Shown here: positions 8,369 through 16,163 of the stretch, piece by piece
Numbering within the stretch: the first letter of the stretch is position 1
Layout: each line of letters starts with the position of its first letter
Assembly: GCA_030606215.1 (NCBI GenBank)
Contig: JAUWGW010000022.1
Span: 1-28,118 of the forward strand
From: a bacterium
GTDB lineage: Bacteria; NPL-UPA2; JAUVJM01
DNA: 28,118 bases
Direction: 5' to 3'
The notes under the pieces: model-generated
What the model saw: the letters and a program-made list of their open reading frames with translations, nothing else
Databases searched by the model: none
What the model was told of the DNA's origin: nothing
Position numbers and translations under genes: made by a program

Positions 8369-9412
8369 ATGAATGCAAATTTTTGGAAGGGTAAGAAGTG
8401 TTTAATTACAGGGATAACCGGGTTTGTTGGATCCCATCTTGCAAGGAGACTCGTTAAGTTAGATGCGGAAGTCATAGGAATCACCAGGAGGAAAACTCTT
8501 CCTGAGACTGTGAAGGATATTTCGGGAAGTATTGGATTGGAGATTGGAGATATTGAAGATTATGATTTTCTCCATAAACTGTTTGAAATGTACAGGTTTG
8601 ATACCTGTTTTCATCTGGCGGCTTCTGCGATTGTTAAATTTGTGCAAGAAAATCCTTTAACCGCCTTTAAAACAAATATTACCGGAACATGGAATATGCT
8701 CGAGGTTTCACGCAGGCATATGACTACACTGGAAAGACTGATAGTTGCTTCAAGTGACAAAGCTTATGGACAGGAAAAGGCACCTTATGATGAGAAGCAT
8801 TCTTCTCTAATAGGTCTTCATCCGTATGATTGCTCAAAAGCGTGCGCTGATTTGTTAGCCCAGACATATTTTGTCACTTATGGGTTGCCGGTAAGGATTA
8901 CAAGGTGCTCCAATATTTACGGGGAAGGCGACCCAAACGAGTCCCGCGTAATACCTAGCACCATTCTCAGAATTTTGAGAGGAGAAAAACCTATTGTTCA
9001 TAAGGGACGTGAAAATTATGTCCGTGAATGTATGTATGTTGGGGATGCAGTTAACGCTTATTTGATGCTGGCGGAAAAAATGACGAATAATAAAGATATT
9101 GAACGTGAAACGCTTGACCCGATACATCACGCTTTTTGTGCGTATAATGTTGGTGCAGGAGAGGAGTCAAAAATAAGCGTAATAGATTTGGTGAGGAAAG
9201 TTCTTAAGTTAATGGGAAAAAAAGGTGTGGATTCGGAGATAGATTTTAGACAAAGCCGCGAACCTTTTTATGAAATTAAGGAGCAATTCCTGAGTACTAC
9301 AAAATTCAGGAGAGTGTTTGAGGGCTGGGAACCGATGAATTTAGACGATGGCTTGAAATTAACGATTGAATGGCATAAGGACCGATATAAAAAGACCTTT
9401 GGGGAAAAGTAA
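8369..9412 (+). CDS. NAD-dependent sugar-nucleotide epimerase/dehydratase
   Basis: A 347-residue short-chain dehydrogenase of the extended type. The NAD-binding motif is GITGFVGSHL (residues 15-24). The active site shows SSDKAYG followed by YDCSK (the YxxxK pair), and the strand FHLAAS is present. The SSDK signature and overall pattern fit CDP-glucose or GDP-mannose 4,6-dehydratase relatives better than plain 4-epimerases, because dehydratases carry Ser/Thr-Asp at this place. It makes an activated deoxy or epimerised sugar for the surrounding glycosyltransferases, in the cytoplasm. A clear ribosome site (GAGGAG, 8356-8361) supports the ATG at 8369. Its stop is 7 bases from the stop of the convergent minus-strand gene, with no hairpin terminator between them. 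Confidence 0.85.
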   Translation: MNANFWKGKKCLITGITGFVGSHLARRLVKLDAEVIGITRRKTLPETVKDISGSIGLEIGDIEDYDFLHKLFEMYRFDTCFHLAASAIVKFVQENPLTAFKTNITGTWNMLEVSRRHMTTLERLIVASSDKAYGQEKAPYDEKHSSLIGLHPYDCSKACADLLAQTYFVTYGLPVRITRCSNIYGEGDPNESRVIPSTILRILRGEKPIVHKGRENYVRECMYVGDAVNAYLMLAEKMTNNKDIERETLDPIHHAFCAYNVGAGEESKISVIDLVRKVLKLMGKKGVDSEIDFRQSREPFYEIKEQFLSTTKFRRVFEGWEPMNLDDGLKLTIEWHKDRYKKTFGEK

Positions 9413-9419
9413 TCCCGTT

Positions 9420-12020
9420 TTATTCGCGTAAAACATCCACTTTATCAATTGCAAGGTCAGTTTTCCCGGTAAAGAAAACAAGGAATTCCAGTATTTCCGG
9501 TTTGCGAAGTTTAAAGGGAAGGGCAAATCTTTGATAGGTGTTCTCATCCCCGAAATCAATTCCCTTGATAATTCTGGAAGCAATAATTTTTTTCCTATGC
9601 GATGAACTCACTTCAACCCTTGCGATTTCAGAAGATGTAATGTCCTTTATCTTGAGGTGGAAAAAGGCATTATATTTCCCTTCCGAATATCTCCTGTAGG
9701 GTCCGGAGATGAGATAATCACGAGGCTCTCTATTAACTTCAGCAAAAAGTGCTTGTCCACCAGAGGCGAGCTTATCTGGTTTTATCCGTCCAATGTGAAA
9801 AAGTTCCTCTGCTTTATAGCAATTTCCCGGGTCTTTTTTATCCCCGGAAAGAATATATACATAGTCAGCCCAGGAACTAACATTTCCATAAAAGTAAACT
9901 CTGAACTCCAATCTTTGAGGTTCATTTAAATTAAGAGACAGGATAAAGTCCTGGTATTTGTTGGGTGAAGAGAAATGAGTTCCCCTGAGTATCTTTTCAA
10001 CAAGAATGGTTCTCCCCTTGTCTGTGCTTATGTCTATCTTGAGTGCCTTTGCCCGGGTAGTGGCATCACTTACCTTCAATCTGAAAATTACCTTATATTT
10101 CCCTGTAGGAAATGTTCTATAGGGACCGAAGAGTAAATAGTCTTCCCTGTCTTGATTTGCCTTTCCAAAAGCAGCAGATTCCCCTGACGCCTGCAAATCG
10201 TTTATGCGGGTTCCAATCCTGCGTGGTAACCTTTCACTCTCGTAAATAGCTCCTATAACGGAGGACTGATGGAACCTGTCGGGAGAACTACGGGAAGGTC
10301 GCTCGAGTAATTCAAATAGCCAGATGGGATGGTCATGAGCAACAAATTTCAGGTATCTTGACCCTTTTAAATTTTTGAGAGAGAAATTGTGAGGATAAGG
10401 ACTGACTTTGTAGGGAAAAGCGTCCTCATGCAATGTTACATATTTTACGTTCAGGTTTTTAAGTAGTTCGTACTGACTCTCCCTCATTTCTCCAAAATCC
10501 AGATTATATAGGGGAAAGAATATATTCTGTACGTAGTCCCTGGGGGTTGTGGAGGAATATCCATTAACTATCTTAGCTCTTGTTTTTGTCGCATGGTACA
10601 GGTAAATGGCTGACCAGGAAGAATCGCCCGGCCAGATAGGTAGTTCAAGCGATTTTTTCTCCCCTGCATTGTCCCTTATGGTTTCATAGACCTTATTGCT
10701 ATTCGGGCTCAGACTTATGCCAATCGGTTTCATTGGATGGTAGTCTACCAATATCCCAACGAGAAGAACTGCCAAAATGGTATATCTAACACCTGCTTTA
10801 CATTTTATTTCTTTTATGCATCTTATTCCAAAACCGGCAAGTATCGACATGCTCAAAAAAGCAAGCACCATTATCCGTCCCGGCGTGCGAGAAAAATTGA
10901 AATAGGGGACGTATTTATAGCAAAGTTTGTACAGAGGGAGAGTATGACTCAGGCTTGGTCCAAGAGCCAGGATAAAACTGATGAGAAGTATGGCTGTATA
11001 GAATATGTTTGTCGCCAGCTTCCTGTAATCAATTTTTCCCTTGAAGAGCCCTGAGAAAAATCCAACAAAAACCAATAACAGGGTAGCCATCCCTGGATAT
11101 ATGTATTTCTCAATCATTTTATTATTTCTTTTCAGGATATCGCCGATGCCGGGTGAAAAAAGGCGTATCTCTGTCCATTCTCTCCCGCTGCCAATCGTAG
11201 AAGTGGCAAGTTTATCACTCCTCAGAAGGAGAACAGAAACGAGAGACAGAAACATAAGGAATAAGACAGGCAGCAATCCTTTCCACCAGCCATTTTCTTT
11301 TCTATACAGAAATGCTCTAAACAATATGAAAATGGATATAAGGAGGAAAACGTAATAAGTAAGGTGCAATTCTAAGAAGGCCAGCGACAGAATGCACAGC
11401 CCTGAGAATATACCGTATTTGTAAGATTTCTTAGAAAATCCCATCTCAAGAAAGTATATAGAGAATGGCAGGAGAGAAACCAGAAACCCTCCCGGGTGTC
11501 CTGCCAGTAAATGAGCAACTCTGAATGGGGCAATGGAAAAAATTATTCCTCCAAAAATAGCTGATATTTTGTCCTTTGTATAGAAATGAACAAGCAGGTA
11601 AACTCCAAGCCCTGAAAGGATGAAGGAAAGAATCACCATTGAATTGTAGGCAAAGATATCCCCGAATACGGAAAACACGAGAAATAAGAATGACATTGGC
11701 AGGAACTGTGTAGAAAAATTCTCTTCTCCATCTTTCACATTAAACTGATATGGGTCTGAAAAGAGAGGTGTCTTCCCGGTAACGGCATCCTTGAAAAGCC
11801 ACAGTTTGTAGTAAAGTTGCAGGTAGTCTCCCTGAATAAGAGGGGTAACCTCATACCCTGGTGCAGGCAGGTAGGTATACGGCATGCCTTTATTAAAGTA
11901 AGAAATAAGTGGGTATGTGTATATTATTCCGAGAATAATAAACACCAGGCTTAAAACTAAAATTGTCTTTCCGCTTGTGACTTGTGCCTCTCTGGTCTGT
12001 GTTTTTCCCTGTTTACTCAT
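9420..12020 (-). CDS. Large GT-C-like membrane protein with two C-terminal beta modules
   Basis: An 866-residue protein on the opposite strand to all its neighbours. Helix 1 is at residues 18-38 and about 12 hydrophobic segments extend to about 415. The first outer loop contains QGDYLQLYYKLW, an acidic-residue loop like that of large GT-C/YfhO-type glycosyltransferases. Residues 430-585 are a soluble domain (ELPIWPGDSSW; NLNVKYVTLHEDAF). Two tandem modules follow (about 588-710 and 730-866), each with a GPYR plus GKY plus F(R/H)LK core and a conserved (K/T)YQ(D/R)F strand. Both match the C-terminus of the 3785-5257 protein and are probably carbohydrate-binding or lid domains outside the membrane. 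A TATAAT box at 12064-12069 on the minus strand gives it its own promoter. Confidence 0.75.
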   Translation of the reverse strand: MSKQGKTQTREAQVTSGKTILVLSLVFIILGIIYTYPLISYFNKGMPYTYLPAPGYEVTPLIQGDYLQLYYKLWLFKDAVTGKTPLFSDPYQFNVKDGEENFSTQFLPMSFLFLVFSVFGDIFAYNSMVILSFILSGLGVYLLVHFYTKDKISAIFGGIIFSIAPFRVAHLLAGHPGGFLVSLLPFSIYFLEMGFSKKSYKYGIFSGLCILSLAFLELHLTYYVFLLISIFILFRAFLYRKENGWWKGLLPVLFLMFLSLVSVLLLRSDKLATSTIGSGREWTEIRLFSPGIGDILKRNNKMIEKYIYPGMATLLLVFVGFFSGLFKGKIDYRKLATNIFYTAILLISFILALGPSLSHTLPLYKLCYKYVPYFNFSRTPGRIMVLAFLSMSILAGFGIRCIKEIKCKAGVRYTILAVLLVGILVDYHPMKPIGISLSPNSNKVYETIRDNAGEKKSLELPIWPGDSSWSAIYLYHATKTRAKIVNGYSSTTPRDYVQNIFFPLYNLDFGEMRESQYELLKNLNVKYVTLHEDAFPYKVSPYPHNFSLKNLKGSRYLKFVAHDHPIWLFELLERPSRSSPDRFHQSSVIGAIYESERLPRRIGTRINDLQASGESAAFGKANQDREDYLLFGPYRTFPTGKYKVIFRLKVSDATTRAKALKIDISTDKGRTILVEKILRGTHFSSPNKYQDFILSLNLNEPQRLEFRVYFYGNVSSWADYVYILSGDKKDPGNCYKAEELFHIGRIKPDKLASGGQALFAEVNREPRDYLISGPYRRYSEGKYNAFFHLKIKDITSSEIARVEVSSSHRKKIIASRIIKGIDFGDENTYQRFALPFKLRKPEILEFLVFFTGKTDLAIDKVDVLRE

Positions 12021-12063
12021 ATCCTATCTGTCCCCTTACACTACTCAACCCTTAATTCTGGTC

Positions 12064-12069
12064 ATTATA
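12064..12069 (-). promoter_or_regulatory. -10 box for the minus-strand GT-C-like gene
   Basis: Read on the minus strand this is a consensus TATAAT, about 44 bases upstream of the ATG at 12020. The best -35 candidate, TTGGGA, sits 19 bases further up, which is slightly long, so the promoter may be weak or may rely on the perfect -10 box. It explains how this gene is expressed although it lies between two plus-strand operons. Confidence 0.5.
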
Positions 12070-12099
12070 CCATGGAATTATGTCATTCTCCCAAAAATT

Positions 12100-12119
12100 T
12101 TCCGAGGCCCTACTCGGAA
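12100..12119 (-). terminator. Inverted repeat, possible minus-strand terminator
   Basis: The arms TTCCGAG and CTCGGAA pair perfectly around a six-base loop. On the minus strand the stem is followed by AATTTTT, the form of a factor-independent terminator. It lies just upstream of the promoter of the minus-strand gene, so it could stop antisense transcription coming from the right. No gene requiring it is visible, so it may instead be a regulatory dyad. Confidence 0.35.
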
Positions 12120-12305
12120 CAGCTTCCACATCTTATCGCTGTTTGAATCGCAGTGCTTTACTTATGAGGTTTTCTTATGGAAATTTGAGAGAGATTGTTG
12201 TATCATTGCCTGAAGCGGTTATCGATTTTCGGTTAGCGGTCAGTGGGAAGAAAGAAGAAGGTGGACCAAACACCGACAACCGAGAATTTGTGAGGGGGTA
12301 TCTTA

Positions 12306-12830
12306 GTGTCGACTCCGGTTGGGCATTCACTTGTAGGTGTAAGTATATGTTTTCTGGTCCTTAGAAAATTCAGTGACTGGAAAACTCTATTATTTTGTGC
12401 CATTGCTGCCTGTTTACCTGATATTGATTTTCTACCCGGCATCTTTGCAGGGAATATGAATTATTATCATCACAGGGGAACTCACTCAATTTTTTTTGCA
12501 TTTATCGTATCGTTAGCTGTGTGGGCTCTTGCGAAGAAGAAAAACGGCTTTAAATTGGGGAGTATTGCTTTTATATTGGTCCTATCACATCTTGCCATTG
12601 ATTACATTGCAATTGATCGTGCTGCTCCATTTGGGATACCTCTCCTCTGGCCTTTTAGCGGGAAATATTTCTATTTCAGATATGCATTCTTGCCGGAAGT
12701 TTTAAGAGGGGATTCAGTGATAAGTATCTTCAACTGGCATAATCTGCGAACGATGATTGTTGAACTATTCATTTTTCTGCCAATTGCTCTTCTACTTTAC
12801 AAGCGAGTTCTTAAGAAAGGCTGCTCTTGA
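12306..12830 (+). CDS. YdjM-like membrane-bound metal-dependent hydrolase
   Basis: A 174-residue protein of the PF04307 (YdjM, formerly LexA-regulated) family. It has H7 in TPVGHSL, D39 and D41 in LPDIDF, the cluster HHRGTHS (55-61), SHLAID near 95 and PFGIPLLWPFS near 110. These His and Asp residues form the predicted metal site at the membrane face. The membrane segments are at about 10-35, 60-80, 88-105 and 155-170. The start is GTG at 12306, with GAGGGGG about 9 bases before it. The biochemical substrate of the family is not established. It is the first gene of the second operon, and its stop overlaps the TTG start of the GT4 gene (TTGA). No strong promoter was found in 12120-12290. Confidence 0.85.
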   Translation: MSTPVGHSLVGVSICFLVLRKFSDWKTLLFCAIAACLPDIDFLPGIFAGNMNYYHHRGTHSIFFAFIVSLAVWALAKKKNGFKLGSIAFILVLSHLAIDYIAIDRAAPFGIPLLWPFSGKYFYFRYAFLPEVLRGDSVISIFNWHNLRTMIVELFIFLPIALLLYKRVLKKGCS

Positions 12831-14008
12831 GAATACTTTTTCTTGCTCCAGAACCGTTTTTTGAAGTAAGGGGGACGCCTATAAATATAAGGCAGCTTCT
12901 ATATTTTATAGGCGATATGGGACATCAAGTTGACCTTCTTACATACCATATTGGGAAAGATGTCTCATTGAACAATGTGAATATCTATAGAATAGCAAAA
13001 ATACCATTTATAAAATATGTTCCAATAGGGCCATCGTTTGCCAAAATAATACTTGACCCTTTTCTCTTTTTAAAAACAATTAAAATGGTTATCTCAAAAA
13101 GATATGATTTAGTACATGCGGTTGAGGAATCCGTATTTATTGCATTTATAATCAAGAAGGTGTTTAAAATTCCCTATATTTATGATATGGATTCCTGCAT
13201 TTCCGACCAGCTCGCCTACACCGGCAAACTTAAAAACAGATTGCTTTTGAAATTTATAAGGAGCCTGGAGGAGATTGTGATTAGGAATTCACTTACTGTT
13301 CTGACAGTATGCTCTGCGCTCACTGAATTGGCGGCTTGCGCTGCTCCCGGTAAGAAAATTTTTCAGGTTGAGGATTGCGCTATTGAATTTCCCGAAAAGA
13401 AAATCGAGCCCGCCAGGGAGAAACTTGGTGTCAGCGAAGATAGTGTTACTGTTATGTATGTTGGTAATTTTGAGATGTATCAGGGAATCGAGATGCTTTT
13501 AGAAAGCATCTCACTTGTATTGGAAAACGGGAAAAGTGTAAAACTTTTGCTGGTTGGCGGGGAACCGCAGCAGATTCAGAAACTTAAAGCATATGCTGAG
13601 CGAGTTGGTATCCTTGATTCAGTCTTATTCCAGGGAAAGAAAGCTTTTGAAGAAATACCATCTTACCTTGAAACTGCAGATATTCTTGTTTCTCCCAGGT
13701 TGAAGGGGACAAATACACCAATGAAAATATTTTATTATCTTACTTCAGGTAAACCAATAGTTGCAACAGACCTGCCGATGCATAACCAAGTTCTGAATGA
13801 TAAGGTTGCAATACTGGTAGAACCTGATGCTCAACATTTTTCTGAAGGTATTTTACATCTCATAGAGGATAGCCATGCGCGTGATAAAATTGGTGAGGAG
13901 GGGAGGAAACTGTTTGAATCAAAGTATAGCGCTTCAATTTTCAGGGAGAAAGTAAGAAATGTATACAAATTTGCCGCCGATTTTCTTGAGAAGGAGCAAT
14001 ATTCATGA
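12827..14008 (+). CDS. GT4-family glycosyltransferase
   Basis: A 393-residue GT-B-fold enzyme. The N-terminal Rossmann domain starts MRILFLAPEP with the nucleotide-sugar/acceptor loop RGTPINIRQL (15-24). The C-terminal domain has VMYVGNFEMYQGIEMLLES (about 207-225), LLLVGGEP and GTNTPMKIFYYLTSGKPIVAT. The last of these is the EX7E-type donor-binding region, with Lys and Tyr-Tyr in place of the usual acidic pair. It transfers a sugar from a nucleotide donor in the cytoplasm, probably onto a lipid-linked glycan. Translation starts at TTG within TTGA, overlapping the previous stop, with AGAAAGG 7 bases upstream. It overlaps the next gene by ATGA, which indicates tight coupling. Confidence 0.88.
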   Translation: MRILFLAPEPFFEVRGTPINIRQLLYFIGDMGHQVDLLTYHIGKDVSLNNVNIYRIAKIPFIKYVPIGPSFAKIILDPFLFLKTIKMVISKRYDLVHAVEESVFIAFIIKKVFKIPYIYDMDSCISDQLAYTGKLKNRLLLKFIRSLEEIVIRNSLTVLTVCSALTELAACAAPGKKIFQVEDCAIEFPEKKIEPAREKLGVSEDSVTVMYVGNFEMYQGIEMLLESISLVLENGKSVKLLLVGGEPQQIQKLKAYAERVGILDSVLFQGKKAFEEIPSYLETADILVSPRLKGTNTPMKIFYYLTSGKPIVATDLPMHNQVLNDKVAILVEPDAQHFSEGILHLIEDSHARDKIGEEGRKLFESKYSASIFREKVRNVYKFAADFLEKEQYS

Positions 14009-15105
14009 AGGTGGAATTTCTTGATTTAAAAGCGCAGTATGAAGGGATAAAGGATGAGGTAGATTCTGCTATTGCAGATGTTCTAAGGGGAGGCAAATTC
14101 ATCCTCGGTGAGGAAGTCTTGCGGCTTGAGGAGGAAATTGCTTCTTACTGTGGAGTTAAATATGCGGTTGGGGTTGCCTCTGGAACAGATGCTCTTGTTT
14201 TAGCTCTCAGAGTTTGTGGTATTGGGGAAGGGAGCAGCGTTATTACAACTCCGTTTACTTTTGTTGCCACTGTAGAGGCAATCTTCCGGGTTGGTGCAAA
14301 AGTTATCTTTTGTGATATTAACCCCCAGACTCTTAATATTGATGTGAGTAAACTCCATGAGAAGATAACCGGTGATACAAAAGCTATTTTACCCGTTCAT
14401 CTTTACGGACATTCAGTTGAGATGATTTCTCTCATGGAGGCGGCTCGGAAGCATAATCTCATTGTAATTGAAGATGCGGCTCAGGCTTTGGGGGGGGAGT
14501 GTGAAGGAAAGAAACTTGGCTCTTTCGGGAAAGCGGGTTGTCTCAGTTTTTTTCCTACAAAAATTCTTGGAGCATACGGAGATGGCGGGATGGTGGTTAC
14601 GGATGATGAAAAGTTGCAGGATATGATAAGACTTTTGAGGGCTCACGGCTCAAAACAAAAATACAACTGCGAAACACGCGGTTACAACAGCAGACTGGAT
14701 GAACTTCAGGCGGCTATCTTAAGAGTGAAGCTGAAGAAAGTGGATACCTGGATAACTCTTCGTCGCAATATCGCTAAACTTTACAGGGAGCAGCTTGAAG
14801 ATACAGGAGTAATCGTGCCTTTTGAGGCAAAATATGCAAAGCATGTGTATAACTACTACTGTCTGCGGTGCAGGCAGAGAGATAAGCTTAAGAATTATCT
14901 CGCTTCTAAGCAAATTCAGACAGCTATATATTACCCGGTTCCATTACACTTGCAGGATGGATTTAAGTCTCTCGGGTTTAAGAGAGGAGATTTTCCCGTT
15001 GCGGAGAAGATGGCAGAAGAAGTGCTTGCAATTCCAATTTTCCCGGAGCTCTCAGATACCCATGTGCATTGTGTAGCAGATGCAATAAGGAGTTTTTACA
15101 GATGA
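14005..15105 (+). CDS. DegT/DnrJ/EryC1-family PLP-dependent sugar aminotransferase
   Basis: A 366-residue fold-type I aminotransferase of the DegT/DnrJ/EryC1 family. It has FLDLKAQYEGI at the N-terminus, VASGTDALVLAL near 57-68, the PLP-contact motif EDAAQALGG (156-164) and SFFPTKILGAYGDGG with the PLP lysine K186. The C-terminal part contains YNSRLDELQAAIL and YPVPLHLQ, as in family members that aminate 3- or 4-keto sugars bound to UDP, dTDP or GDP. It would act after a sugar-nucleotide dehydratase, for example that at 8369-9412, to make an amino sugar. That pathway link is inference. It overlaps both neighbouring genes by ATGA. Confidence 0.9.
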   Translation: MKVEFLDLKAQYEGIKDEVDSAIADVLRGGKFILGEEVLRLEEEIASYCGVKYAVGVASGTDALVLALRVCGIGEGSSVITTPFTFVATVEAIFRVGAKVIFCDINPQTLNIDVSKLHEKITGDTKAILPVHLYGHSVEMISLMEAARKHNLIVIEDAAQALGGECEGKKLGSFGKAGCLSFFPTKILGAYGDGGMVVTDDEKLQDMIRLLRAHGSKQKYNCETRGYNSRLDELQAAILRVKLKKVDTWITLRRNIAKLYREQLEDTGVIVPFEAKYAKHVYNYYCLRCRQRDKLKNYLASKQIQTAIYYPVPLHLQDGFKSLGFKRGDFPVAEKMAEEVLAIPIFPELSDTHVHCVADAIRSFYR

Positions 15106-16163
15106 GGATACTTCATACAGCAGACATACATTTGAGGGGGTATGAGGATGAGAGGTGGGAGACTCTGAAGAAATTGATTGAAATTGGCAGGGAAGAAGGC
15201 ATTGAGCTTTTTGTAATAAGCGGGGACCTTTTTGATAGAGGTATTGACGCTGAAAACTTAAGAGATAAGATAAGGGAGATTTTCTCCAATAATGGATTTA
15301 AAATCTGCTTAATTCCTGGGAATCATGATAGTGATTCATACAAGGGGGGTAAGTATTTCGGGGAGGATGTCCTTATCTTAAGCGATTTAAATGCTCCTTT
15401 TGAATGCGGGGATGTAAGAATATGGGGAATGCCTTTTGAACCTATAGAAGGAGAAAAGATCCTTGATAAGCTCTATTCCTTGAAAAACAATTTGACTGCT
15501 GATAAGAAAAACATTCTCTTCTTCCATGGAGAACTGCTTGATGCTTTCCGCTCCAGATGGGATTTTGGAGACGAGGGCGAAGAAAGATATATGCCGATTA
15601 AGATTTCTTATTTCAAAGATTTAAATATTGATTATGTCCTTGCAGGTCATTTCCATTCAAGATTTGATGTCTGGAAGTTAGAAAATGGAGGATATTTTGT
15701 TTATCCGGGCTCTCCTGTTTCAATAACTAAAAGAGAAACGGGGCAGAGAAAAGTGAATATCTTCGAAGTCGGAAAGCCGCCTCAGGAATACCTCCTTGAT
15801 ACCCCTCACTATGAAGAAGTAGTTATAGAACTTAATCCTTTTGAAGACAAAAGTCCCGTGGAGGTTGTGGAGAGGCGATTCAGCAATCTTCATCCTAATG
15901 CAAGGGTTATTCTTAGAGTTAGCGGGTTTGTAAACAGTGAAACCATCGGAATGGATGAAGAAGAGTTTGTAAAACAAATAAAGGAATTGACTTCTAACAA
16001 ATGCATTGAGGAACACTACGAGTTCAGAGATATCCGTGAGGTAATTGAAGATGCCTTATTTAAAAGATTCCTAAAAAAACTTGAACGAGCTGATTATGAG
16101 GAAGGGAAGAAAAAACAGATGCGCGATATAGCAATTAAAGCAATGATGTCCGCACGAGCATGA
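15102..16163 (+). CDS. SbcD/Mre11/YhaO-like exonuclease-type phosphoesterase
   Basis: I place the start at ATG 15102 (ATGA overlap, TAAGGAG at 15086-15092), giving 353 residues. A longer frame from 15069 would add 11 residues that read through the end of the upstream gene. All calcineurin-like metal motifs are visible: HTADIH (D8, H10), ISGDLFDRG (D42), IPGNHDSDS (N73-H75 region), FHGE (His in a later strand) and AGHFHSRF (the GHxH pair). This is the Mn-dependent nuclease core of SbcD/Mre11. The C-terminal 100 residues are a capping domain rich in charged residues. It is followed by the SbcC-like ATPase gene with an ATGA overlap, so the two probably form a complex acting on DNA ends, like Bacillus YhaO-YhaN. 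Confidence 0.88.
   Translation: MRILHTADIHLRGYEDERWETLKKLIEIGREEGIELFVISGDLFDRGIDAENLRDKIREIFSNNGFKICLIPGNHDSDSYKGGKYFGEDVLILSDLNAPFECGDVRIWGMPFEPIEGEKILDKLYSLKNNLTADKKNILFFHGELLDAFRSRWDFGDEGEERYMPIKISYFKDLNIDYVLAGHFHSRFDVWKLENGGYFVYPGSPVSITKRETGQRKVNIFEVGKPPQEYLLDTPHYEEVVIELNPFEDKSPVEVVERRFSNLHPNARVILRVSGFVNSETIGMDEEEFVKQIKELTSNKCIEEHYEFRDIREVIEDALFKRFLKKLERADYEEGKKKQMRDIAIKAMMSARA

Noticed and set aside
12080-12364. Plus-strand ORF of 94 codons across the region before the YdjM gene
   Set aside because: No family resemblance; it overlaps the start of a clear YdjM-like gene in another frame and crosses the inverted repeat and the minus-strand promoter region.
15069-15101. Extra 11 N-terminal residues for the SbcD-like protein
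   Set aside because: They come from reading the end of the DegT gene; the ATG at 15102 has the ATGA overlap, a good ribosome site and the family's usual start MRILHTADIH.
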